DNA from: Archangium violaceum
Lineage (GTDB): Bacteria > Myxococcota > Myxococcia > Myxococcales > Myxococcaceae
NCBI RefSeq assembly: GCF_016859125.1
Contig: NZ_CP069338.1
Coordinates: 5,147,501 to 5,211,500 of the forward strand
Reading direction: 5' to 3'
Length of the DNA: 64,000 nucleotides
How positions within the stretch are numbered: the stretch's first letter is position 1; every line of letters begins with the position of its first letter. Position numbers and translations under genes: made by a program. Below are positions 55,909-63,223 of the stretch, one piece after another. The notes beneath the pieces were generated by a model. That model worked only from the letters and a program-made list of their open reading frames with translations, ran no database searches and had not been told where the DNA came from.

Positions 55909-56156
55909 ATGAGCGTGGATGACGGTGGGCACCTGAAGATGTACATCCTCATTCGCGAGAGCGTGCCCACCGGCTTCGCGGTGCTGGCGGCGGCGCATGC
56001 GTCCCTGGCGGCGTACCTGAAGTTCCGCGCGCCATCCCCGCCGCCGCCATCGTGGACGTGCTCGCGTGTAATGGCCCGGGAAGCTCCGCGCTCGCGGAGC
56101 TGAAAAGACGGCTGGGGACGAATGCCGCCCCGCCCGCGCCTCCCCGGGGAGGATGA
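55909..56156 (+). pseudogene. remnant of a peptidyl-tRNA-hydrolase-like gene fused to another tail
   Basis: From the ATG at 55909 the frame reads MSVDDGGHLKMYILIRESV and on through GFAVLAAAHASLAAYLKFR. This matches the first third of a small PTH2-like family of about 100 residues. The rest is lost: in the original frame the text turns into low-complexity Pro/Ser and stops at 56103. A different frame over the following bases (to the stop at 56154-56156) reads AIVDVLACNGPG and ends in AELKRRLGTNAAP with strongly coding-like codons, as if it were the end of another gene. This suggests a deletion junction near 56025-56040. Confidence 0.45.
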
Positions 56157-56280
56157 GGCGCGGAGCCACCCCCTGGCGCACGTCAGCGCATGGGGTTCTC
56201 CTCGGGTGGGTGGCGTGATGGTGTCAGGGATTCGTACAGCGCATCGCGGCTGGCGAACCGCCACCTTGAACTGGAGGACA

Positions 56281-57291
56281 TCACACCCGGCGGATGCGGG
56301 TGCCGATCTCCTCCAGGCGCCGCACCATGTAGGCCGGGTCGATGAGAACGTGCGGGAGGTAGAGCCCTGGCGCCACGGGCGGGCCGCCCGCGAGGCCGAG
56401 CAACCGCTCGAGGCCCACGGCGACGCACTGGGCCGTCACGGGCGCCTGACCCGCCGGATGGACGAGCTCGTAGCGGACGCGTCCCGTCGTTCCATCCCGC
56501 TGCTGGCCCACCAGCTCGATGATGATTTCCGTCGAGAAGGGCTCGCCGCGCCTGCGGGTCGCCGACTGCCCCACCGCGAGGTCGAACCGGATGGACCGGG
56601 CGTCGGTCGCCCCGGCAAGGCTCATGAGATCGAGCGGCGCGTAGGCCTGGACCCGCAGCTCCGCCCCGTCCACGCCCACGAGGGTGCGTGCCGCGTCCGC
56701 TCCCTGGACCCAGCGCCACTTGCCGTCCTCGAGGCGGAGGGCGCTCGCCGTGACCTTCGTCATGCGCTCGAAGTCGGCATACGCCGCGGGTCCGCCCAGG
56801 TCCTCCTCATCGAGAACGGCTGCGATTTCGATGGCCTCGAGGGTCCGGAACTCCCTGGCGAAGTGCAGGGCCGGCAGCGTGGCGGCTCCCGCCAGCCAGA
56901 GGCTGTCCATGAGGATGGGCGCGCTGCCGGGTCTGGCGACGTAGAACCCCACCTCCGGTCCGATTTCGAACAGGGCCGTCGAGATGCCGAGGTAGGCCGC
57001 CCCCCTGGCCTGCGCGTACCGCAGCGAGTTGAGGGTGTCGTCCTTCAGGAACATGGCGATCGCGCTGAAGGACTTCCCGGCGGGCAGGCCCAGGTCGGGT
57101 CGCTCCAGGTCGATCCTCGCGGTATCCGCGCCGCCCACCTCCCTGGCGACAGCATCGGCCCGGGCCAGGTCGCGTCCTCCAATGGTGATGGGCAGGTCCG
57201 GTTGGAGCCGGCGGAGCATCTTCGCGGCCTGGGAGCCAACGAGGCCGGAGCCTCCGATGATGAGGACGGGTTGCTGCGTATTCGTGGACAT
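56281..57291 (-). CDS. saccharopine-dehydrogenase-like NAD(P)-binding oxidoreductase
   Basis: A 336-residue soluble protein. The N-terminal Rossmann motif is VLIIGGSGLVGSQAAKML (residues 9-26), followed by ITIGGRDLARADAVA, where the cofactor ribose would bind. The long second domain has RGAAYLGISTALFEIGPE. The best match is the saccharopine dehydrogenase-like family, whose many members are of unknown reaction. It is divergent from a TetR gene with a palindrome between, so it is the probable target of that regulator. The TGA overlaps a possible 32-residue ORF by 1 nt (not annotated). Confidence 0.78.
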   Translation of the reverse strand: MSTNTQQPVLIIGGSGLVGSQAAKMLRRLQPDLPITIGGRDLARADAVAREVGGADTARIDLERPDLGLPAGKSFSAIAMFLKDDTLNSLRYAQARGAAYLGISTALFEIGPEVGFYVARPGSAPILMDSLWLAGAATLPALHFAREFRTLEAIEIAAVLDEEDLGGPAAYADFERMTKVTASALRLEDGKWRWVQGADAARTLVGVDGAELRVQAYAPLDLMSLAGATDARSIRFDLAVGQSATRRRGEPFSTEIIIELVGQQRDGTTGRVRYELVHPAGQAPVTAQCVAVGLERLLGLAGGPPVAPGLYLPHVLIDPAYMVRRLEEIGTRIRRV

Positions 57292-57362
57292 GGCGGGAGG
57301 GCTCCTCTGCCTGGCGGGACGGCGGCATGGCCGGAATTGGCCGCGCCCATCCGGCCCGGATT

Positions 57363-57393
57363 CCTACCTTTAGTAGGTTACGGATGGTAGGTT
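57363..57393. promoter_or_regulatory. candidate TetR operator
   Basis: A perfect 5+5+5 inverted repeat CCTACctttaGTAGG (57363-57377) is followed by GTAGGTT repeated at 57373 and 57387 (14 bp apart). It lies in the 212-bp divergent region between the oxidoreductase and TetR genes, the usual place for an autoregulatory operator. Confidence 0.55.
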
Positions 57394-57503
57394 CGCCACG
57401 ATTTCTTCGTGGGGAGGGCGAGGCGCGGCGAAGCGACTCGTGCTCCGCGCCTGGAGGCGCGTTACAGTCACTTGACACCGGTTCAGGTGCGAGCCGCGTT
57501 GCC

Positions 57504-58088
57504 ATGAGCGAGACATCCAGCAAGAAGCTGCCGAAGGCCCAGAGGCGCGACCAGTTGCTCGACATCGCGCAGACCATCGTGCGCGAGGAGGGGACGGACG
57601 CGCTGACGCTCGGCTATCTCGCCGAGCGTGCTGGCGTCAGCAAGCCGGTGGCCTACGAGCATTTCAAGACACGTTCCGGGCTGCTCATCGCGCTCTACGC
57701 GGAGATGGACGCCCGGCAGGTCAAGGTGCTGCAGGATGCGCTCGAGCGCACACGGCGCCGGCTGGAAGACGTCGCCCGTGTGGTGAGCCGCGCCTACATG
57801 CATTGCTACACGTCGATGGGCCCGGAGTGGCATGCCATCTCGGCCGCGCTGAAGGGCGACGAGGAGATGGAGGCCTTCCAGCGGGAGCTGATCGACAGCT
57901 ACGTGGCCCTCTATTGTGAGGCGTTCGCGCCCTACACGAACCTGTCGAAGGAGGAGCTCCACCTGCGCTGTGTCGGAATCATCGGCGCGGCGGAGGCGAT
58001 TTCGCGGGAGATGATTCGAGGCCGAGTCGAGGAGACCAGGGCGGCCTCGACCCTGGCCGCGCTCATCATCCGCGGGCTCTCCACATAG
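57504..58088 (+). CDS. TetR family transcriptional regulator
   Basis: A 194-residue regulator. Helix-turn-helix at about 14-60, with GYLAERAGVSKPVAYEHFKTRSGLL as the recognition part. The C-terminal ligand domain has a TetR-type helical pattern and AYMHCYTSMGPEWHAISAAL. The frame extends to 57327, but those codons run through the operator region. The ATG at 57504 gives the usual short basic lead (MSETSSKKLPKAQRRD). It likely represses the divergent oxidoreductase gene. Confidence 0.85.
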   Translation: MSETSSKKLPKAQRRDQLLDIAQTIVREEGTDALTLGYLAERAGVSKPVAYEHFKTRSGLLIALYAEMDARQVKVLQDALERTRRRLEDVARVVSRAYMHCYTSMGPEWHAISAALKGDEEMEAFQRELIDSYVALYCEAFAPYTNLSKEELHLRCVGIIGAAEAISREMIRGRVEETRAASTLAALIIRGLST

Positions 58089-58239
58089 GCGCCCCGCGGA
58101 GGGTGTCAGCTCGCCAGTGTCCGGGGGGCCGCTGGAGCCGTCTCCGCCTCGGTGGCTCCGTCACATCCGTATGGCCACGTGTCCATCCAATGCCCCGGAC
58201 GACAAAGGAGCCCCACCATGGAGGCAGTCAATAACGCTG

Positions 58240-58731
58240 ATGCTGGGCCAGGACAAGACTGCCCTCGGGGCCTTCGCCGCGCTCCTGCTCTTCACCCTGG
58301 CGCAGTCCCAGCTCCTCTTCAGCATCGAGAGCGAGTCCCCACAAGCGAGCTCTCCAGACGCCCAACAGACCCAGCGCTCTCAGCCCCAGCCCGCCCTGCG
58401 AATCAAGTTGGGCACCCCATGGGCTCTGGCATGCACCTACGTCATTTTCTTCATCGCGATCGGCTTCTCCGCCGAGAAATTCCTGGGTTACACGATGGAT
58501 AAGGTGATGGCCACCCTGTTCGTCCTGCCCGAGAGTGAATCGCCCGTCCGCTTCATGACACCCCGGGGCCCCGGTTCTCCTTCCAGCCGCGGTGATCAAA
58601 GGCCCGCTGTGGCCGAGGTGATCAGTTCGATAAACCAGGCCACGGGCGAATTCTTGCCTACGGCCTTCAATCTGATCGCACCGATCCGGGCGGGCGCCGG
58701 TACGACGGCGGCTTCGACCATCGCCAATTGA
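58240..58731 (+). CDS. hypothetical two-helix membrane protein, boundaries doubtful
   Basis: From the ATG at 58240 the frame encodes 163 residues with two clear membrane helices (ALGAFAALLLFTLAQSQLLF and WALACTYVIFFIAIGFSAEKF), separated by a Ser/Gln/Pro-rich loop. Nothing is recognised. Oddities: the only good ribosome site (AAAGGAG, ATG at 58218) is in another frame, so a frameshift between the start and the helices is possible. The last 135 nt run antisense into the end of the LysR gene, so the original C-terminus may be gone. Both features suggest a decaying or truncated gene. Confidence 0.4.
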   Translation: MLGQDKTALGAFAALLLFTLAQSQLLFSIESESPQASSPDAQQTQRSQPQPALRIKLGTPWALACTYVIFFIAIGFSAEKFLGYTMDKVMATLFVLPESESPVRFMTPRGPGSPSSRGDQRPAVAEVISSINQATGEFLPTAFNLIAPIRAGAGTTAASTIAN

Positions 58732-59549
58732 CCCGACTGGACCGCGGGCAGGGCCAGACGCTTCGGCAACAGGGCCGCCATGTCCGTCTCGAGAACGACG
58801 GCCAGTGCGGAGTGCACGTCAGGGACCATGAGCGGCGGCGCCGGCATTCCCGCCAGACCGTGCATGTAGTCCTCGCTCCATCCAGCGGGACGAGTGAGGC
58901 CCAGGCCGTCGAGGTTGTCATCCTTGCCGCTCCAGGGATCGAGCGCGGACACGGCGACGCGCGGCAGCCTCGAGAGCTTACCGGGGGACAGACCCCTGGC
59001 GGTCGCGGGATGGTCTCCCCGCACGACCCACACGGCGGTCTCTTCGAACAAATGCGTGTAGGCGAAGCGCGGTGGGCTCCGCTCGAAGCTGCAGATCACG
59101 ACATCGACACGGCCTTCATCTAGAGCTTCCGCAAGCCCGGCTTCAGGGGCGCGCACGCGTAACGTCGCCCGTGGCGCCGCCTGATGAAATGCTCGAACAA
59201 TCCGGGGCAGCAGCACTGAACAGCCATAGGCGCTCACCACGGTGACGAACTCCCTCTCCGTCGAGGAGGGATCGAAGATCGGGGCCGAAACGGCCGCCTG
59301 GAGTTGCTCCATCGCTCGACGGATTTCCGGCGCCATCTCCAGCGCCCGCGGCGTCGGGCGAAGGCTGGTGCTTCCACGGATGAAGAGCGGATCACCCAGC
59401 GCGGCTCGGAGACGACCGAGTGCATGGCTCACCGCCGAGGGGCTGAGGTTCAGTCTGTGGCCGGCCCGCGTGGCGTTGCCCTCGTCAATCAGCGTGAGGA
59501 ACACCCGGAGGAGGTTGAGATCGAGGTTCGAGAAATGCATGGCGTTCAT
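58596..59549 (-). CDS. LysR family transcriptional regulator
   Basis: A 317-residue regulator. N-terminal winged helix (about 5-65): LNLLRVFLTLIDEGNATRAG and NLSPSAVSHALGRLRAALGDPLF. The effector domain starts near residue 95 and contains EFVTVVSAYGCSVLLPRIV and VDVVICSFERSP. LysR proteins of this NodD/PcpR-like subgroup often control a divergent gene, here the aldo/keto reductase 91 bp away. Starts at 59549 or 59540 are both possible. Confidence 0.88.
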   Translation of the reverse strand: MNAMHFSNLDLNLLRVFLTLIDEGNATRAGHRLNLSPSAVSHALGRLRAALGDPLFIRGSTSLRPTPRALEMAPEIRRAMEQLQAAVSAPIFDPSSTEREFVTVVSAYGCSVLLPRIVRAFHQAAPRATLRVRAPEAGLAEALDEGRVDVVICSFERSPPRFAYTHLFEETAVWVVRGDHPATARGLSPGKLSRLPRVAVSALDPWSGKDDNLDGLGLTRPAGWSEDYMHGLAGMPAPPLMVPDVHSALAVVLETDMAALLPKRLALPAVQSGQLAMVEAAVVPAPARIGAIRLKAVGKNSPVAWFIELITSATAGL

Positions 59550-59639
59550 CTCTGATCGGAACACATGCCACTTCGTGCATAGCACGTCCTGCGCTACGGA
59601 TGCCACGAAGAGAGGAAGAATGGCGGAGAAGGAGTCATC

Positions 59640-60644
59640 ATGATGCGCTACATGCTCTTGGGTCGGCGGACAGGCATCAGGGTTTCGAACCTGATCCTCG
59701 GAACCGGGGTGTTGGGCAAGGCGGGCGGTTACGGCGCGGAGCCTGCGGATGTGCGGGCCATCCTGCGCGGCTATGCGGAAGCGGGCGGGAATTTCATCGA
59801 CACGTCGGATGCGTATCAGCAGGGTCAATCTGAAATCGCAATTGGTGAATTCATCGCCGCCAACCGCGACGACTTCGTCATCGCCTCGAAATACAGCCGT
59901 AGCGCAATGCCGGACCCTGGGGTCGCGGCGTTGGGTGCCCACCGCAAGGCGATGGTCCAGTCGGTCGAGGCCAGTCTGAAGCGCCTCGAGACCGATCGCA
60001 TCGATCTCTATCTCGTCCATATGGACGACGGTGTGACGCCGGTCGAGGAGATCGCACGTGGCTTCGATGACCTGGTCCGAGCGGGTAAGATCCTCTATGG
60101 CGGCTTCTCCAACATGCCGGCGTGGCGAATCTCGACGGCGGCGGCGACAGCGAACCTGCGCGGCTGGGCGCCAATCGCGGCGATTCAGGTCGAATACAGC
60201 CTCCTCCAGCGCACCACCGAGCACGAGCTGCTTCCGATGGCGGATGAGCTCGGTCTGGGCGTCATGGCCTATTCTCCGCTGGCGGGAGGTCTACTGACGG
60301 GAAAGTACCGCAAGGGCGAGACGGGTCGGGTGACGTCGTTCAAAGGGAGTGTCGCGCATGAGGATGCTGGCGGGGGAGCCACTGTCATCGACGCGGTGCT
60401 CGCCGTCGCGGACGAGACAGGCGCGACGCCGGGGCAGGTCGCCATTGCCTGGGTGATGGCCAGGGGCGTACATCCAATCATCGGGCCGCGTACACACACG
60501 CAGCTCGAGGAGAATCTTGCCGCGGCCACGCTCGAATTGAGCGCGGACCAACTCCGCCGGCTGAACGAGGTCAGCTCGGTGCCTGGCGGCTATCCGCACG
60601 AATTGCTGGCCGTCCAGCGTACGAAACTCATGGCTGCTCGCTAA
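59640..60644 (+). CDS. aldo/keto reductase
   Basis: A 334-residue NADPH-dependent TIM-barrel oxidoreductase. The catalytic tetrad is visible: Asp54 and Tyr59 (NFIDTSDAYQQG), Lys84 (ASKYSRS) and His127 (LYLVHMDD). The cofactor region includes AYSPLAGGLLTGKYRKG and HPIIGPRTHTQLEENLAA. The start has GGAG 7 nt upstream; two ATGs are adjacent (59640, 59643). Control by the divergent LysR regulator is likely. Substrate unknown. Confidence 0.9.
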   Translation: MMRYMLLGRRTGIRVSNLILGTGVLGKAGGYGAEPADVRAILRGYAEAGGNFIDTSDAYQQGQSEIAIGEFIAANRDDFVIASKYSRSAMPDPGVAALGAHRKAMVQSVEASLKRLETDRIDLYLVHMDDGVTPVEEIARGFDDLVRAGKILYGGFSNMPAWRISTAAATANLRGWAPIAAIQVEYSLLQRTTEHELLPMADELGLGVMAYSPLAGGLLTGKYRKGETGRVTSFKGSVAHEDAGGGATVIDAVLAVADETGATPGQVAIAWVMARGVHPIIGPRTHTQLEENLAAATLELSADQLRRLNEVSSVPGGYPHELLAVQRTKLMAAR

Positions 60645-60758
60645 CCACAGCGCGCTCCCGGAGCGCACGAGGCCTCGAAACGAGTTCTTGCAGGGGACCG
60701 GGTGATTTCCTGACGAGCGAACGCGGCGGCGATTGCATGCCGCTCGAGCGCCGCCGGA

Positions 60759-61670
60759 CTACCCCGGAGCCGCGGTCCAGCTGTCGACGATCCGGAGCAC
60801 CGGCTCGACGAAGAGGGGGGAACTCACGAAGAGCAGGGTGAGCGTCCATGCTCGGGCCAGGGGCTCCTTCCACCGGGCGACCCCCAAGGCGCGCTCCGCC
60901 CAGAGGAACGGCAGCTGAAGCAGGAAGAAGGCTCCCATCATCGCGGCCAGACCCGGTCCCACCGCCGGCAGCATGAAGGCGAAGTGGAAGAAGGCGCTGA
61001 CCACGAAGGTGAGCGCCAGCCCCAGCTCCGTGTAGCCCCGGCGGGCCACGGGGGCGAAGACGTTCAGCTTCAGGAAGCGGTGCACCGCCCGGTTCCAGCG
61101 GCGGCCCCAGAACTCCGCGATCGTCCTCGAGCGAATCGGATCGTCATGGAGTGGGCGTGGGTCGATCCCCACGGCGCTATAGAGGAGGATGACCCCGGAG
61201 ACGACCACCTCGACGGCCGTGTAGACGAACAAGGCGCCGGCTGCCCAGCGGCTCCCGAGCCGGAGTGCGCTCGAGGAGAGCTGGCTGCCGTAGTACACGC
61301 CCGCGAAACCAGCGGCCACGAGCGGTATGCATAGCAGCAGTCGGAGCAGTGCCGGCCGATCCAGCGAAGGGGCCCTGCGACGCGCGAGCCGGGTGTCCAC
61401 CAGTCCCACCGCATGCCAGATGCGGCGCGCCACGGGCAGGTGCCTGGGCTCGCGGACGAGCTCCACGGTGCGCGCCAGGAACCACAGGCTGCCCAGTGCC
61501 ACGAAGGCTCGGAAGGTCTGGTGGTCGGCGGGCGCGAGAAAGGCCACCGGAAGCGCCGCGCTCATGACGAACAGCGCCGCCGTCCGACGCCACACCGGTC
61601 CAGCAGCCAGCAGCGCGGCGGCCAGACCGGCGGCGTAGATCAGCCCCACGTAGAGGACGAGGAGCAACAC
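60759..61670 (-). CDS. wax-synthase-like membrane O-acyltransferase
   Basis: A 303-residue membrane protein with seven or eight hydrophobic segments. Residues about 195-250 hold the family marks of wax synthase-like MBOAT enzymes: EFWGRRWNRAVHRFLKLNVF and, later, the conserved histidine in FVVSAFFHFAFML. Such enzymes transfer fatty acyl groups to a hydroxyl. It may make wax or other lipid esters, or modify a polyketide or carotenoid; nothing nearby decides. It starts at 61670, 219 bp from the TGACA palindromes. Confidence 0.78.
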   Translation of the reverse strand: MLLLVLYVGLIYAAGLAAALLAAGPVWRRTAALFVMSAALPVAFLAPADHQTFRAFVALGSLWFLARTVELVREPRHLPVARRIWHAVGLVDTRLARRRAPSLDRPALLRLLLCIPLVAAGFAGVYYGSQLSSSALRLGSRWAAGALFVYTAVEVVVSGVILLYSAVGIDPRPLHDDPIRSRTIAEFWGRRWNRAVHRFLKLNVFAPVARRGYTELGLALTFVVSAFFHFAFMLPAVGPGLAAMMGAFFLLQLPFLWAERALGVARWKEPLARAWTLTLLFVSSPLFVEPVLRIVDSWTAAPG

Positions 61671-62138
61671 CCGCCCAGCCTACCACGTCGGCCGGCGGTG
61701 GGAGACGACACCGGCCTGCAGGAGCAGGCCCGCCAGCAGCCATGAGCCCTCCGCCGAACCCGCGGCGCACCCACCCAGGGTCGCCAGGGACCCCATGCCA
61801 CGCCTCCATCTGCCTTTGGGCGCGGACTCGAAACATGTTAGCACGTGGTTTGCCATGCCGCCTCCGTGTTGCGTTGTCTGGCTTTGGCTGACACATCCAT
61901 GACACGTCATCGACGTGTCATCGCCCACCCTTGACATGTCAGTCGGCACGCCGGGCCGGGTCTGTCTCCTCGTGTTTCCCTCTAAGTGCCCCCTGCGTCC
62001 CCCTGGCATGCCTCCTGCTTTGGTGTGCCTCGAATCCGACTCACCTGGGACTCTCGACCTGGGGCAGATCGCTTGAATGACAGCATCGTGCGGAAGAGGT
62101 CCTGAAGCACCGCGCAGTACCTACCCGAGGAGATGGAT
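61671..62138. other. intergenic region, 468 bp
   Basis: It lies between the acyltransferase (minus) and the duplicated secreted protein (plus). It contains the TGACA palindrome cluster at 61889-61941. A short minus-strand frame ending at 61680 encodes a small hydrophobic peptide that I do not consider a gene. Confidence 0.5.
61889..61941. promoter_or_regulatory. cluster of TGACA/TGTCA palindromes
   Basis: TGACACAT (61889-61896), a perfect 8+5+8 palindrome TGACACGT-catcg-ACGTGTCA (61900-61920) and a perfect 10-bp palindrome TGACATGTCA (61932-61941) share one half-site. The array looks like a multi-site operator for a dimeric regulator between divergent genes. Confidence 0.6.
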
Positions 62139-63161
62139 ATGAACGTCGTGGGATGGTTCTCGAAGCTGGACATGCGCTGCGTGGGGTTGCTGGCGTTGGT
62201 GGCCACCTCCGCCTGGGCGCAGAAGGAAGAGCTCTGGCTCGATTCCCAGGGCAACGCCCCCATCAGCAGCACGATGGTGCTCAAGCGGGGCAAGTCGTAT
62301 CACGTCACGATGCAGGGGACCTATAGCGTGTGGGCTGGCTTCACCACCCCCGGCACGAAGTCAGGCAAGCCGGAGTCCGCGCCCATGTGGCCGAGCCCGA
62401 AGGGGACGAACACGCTGGTGGGCGTCGACCCCGAGTTCATGTTCGCCTGGCCAGCTGGCACCTACGTGGACACGAGGCCGGAGCCTGCTCCCCGGAGAGG
62501 TGGCTTCATCGAGGTCAGCCTGGATGGGGGGAAGACCTGGAAGCACCCGTCCAGCACGGCGCCCTTCGACGCGGCGGATCACAAGTACGACTACGAGCTG
62601 ACGGGAGACGACAACGCTCTGCAGGTGCGCATCGTCGACACTCCGTCCGCCGACAACTACGGGCGCGTGCAGATCTTCGTGCGGCCCGCCGAGGAGGAGC
62701 TGTGGCTCGACTCCCGGAGCAACACCCCCATCCGCGGTGAGATGGTGCTCGCGCGAGGCAAGCCGTATCGCGTCACGATGCAGGGAACCTATAGCGCGTG
62801 GAGTTTCCCCAAGCCCGGCTCGAAGTCAGGCAAGCCCGAGCCCACGCCCATGTGGTCGAGCCCGAAGGGAGCGAACAAGCTGGTGGGCATCGACCCCGAG
62901 TTCGTCTTCGCGTGGCCAAATGGCTCTGGTTTGGAGAAGAGCTCGGAGCCTGCTCCCCGGAGAAGTAGCGTCATCGAGGTCAGCCTGGACGGGGGCAAGA
63001 CCTGGAAGCACCCGGCCAGCACGGCATCCTTCAACGCGACCGAACACAAGTACACCTATGAACTGACGGGAGACGACAACGTGCTGCAGGTGCGCATCGT
63101 CGACAGGCCCTACAACGACAACTATGGGCGCGTGCAGATCTCCGTGCAGCCCGGTGCCTAG
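62139..63161 (+). CDS. exported protein of two tandem domains
   Basis: A 340-residue protein with a signal peptide (about 1-28, ending SAWAQ). The mature part is two copies (about 30-182 and 185-340) of one domain, each starting EELWLDS, with the shared phrases MQGTYS, EVSLDGGKTWKHP and YELTGDDN, and closing NYGRVQI. The beta-rich pattern suggests a binding or adhesion module; I recognise no family. The ATG at 62139 is chosen over 62133 because GAGGAG lies 6 nt upstream. It is downstream of the TGACA palindromes. Confidence 0.75.
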   Translation: MNVVGWFSKLDMRCVGLLALVATSAWAQKEELWLDSQGNAPISSTMVLKRGKSYHVTMQGTYSVWAGFTTPGTKSGKPESAPMWPSPKGTNTLVGVDPEFMFAWPAGTYVDTRPEPAPRRGGFIEVSLDGGKTWKHPSSTAPFDAADHKYDYELTGDDNALQVRIVDTPSADNYGRVQIFVRPAEEELWLDSRSNTPIRGEMVLARGKPYRVTMQGTYSAWSFPKPGSKSGKPEPTPMWSSPKGANKLVGIDPEFVFAWPNGSGLEKSSEPAPRRSSVIEVSLDGGKTWKHPASTASFNATEHKYTYELTGDDNVLQVRIVDRPYNDNYGRVQISVQPGA

Positions 63162-63223
63162 TGGATGGGGACCACCAGCGGGGAGCCTCTCGCGAAGCTC
63201 CCCGGCTCCGAGGAGGGAACGAA

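Noticed and set aside
56183..56281. 32-codon minus-strand ORF overlapping the oxidoreductase stop (TGATG)
   Set aside because: Too short, no similarity, and it lies in the rearranged region near the gene remnants; kept only as a note.
61680..61857. Small minus-strand frame with a hydrophobic segment
   Set aside because: No ribosome site, no recognisable signal or family; probably chance in GC-rich intergenic DNA.
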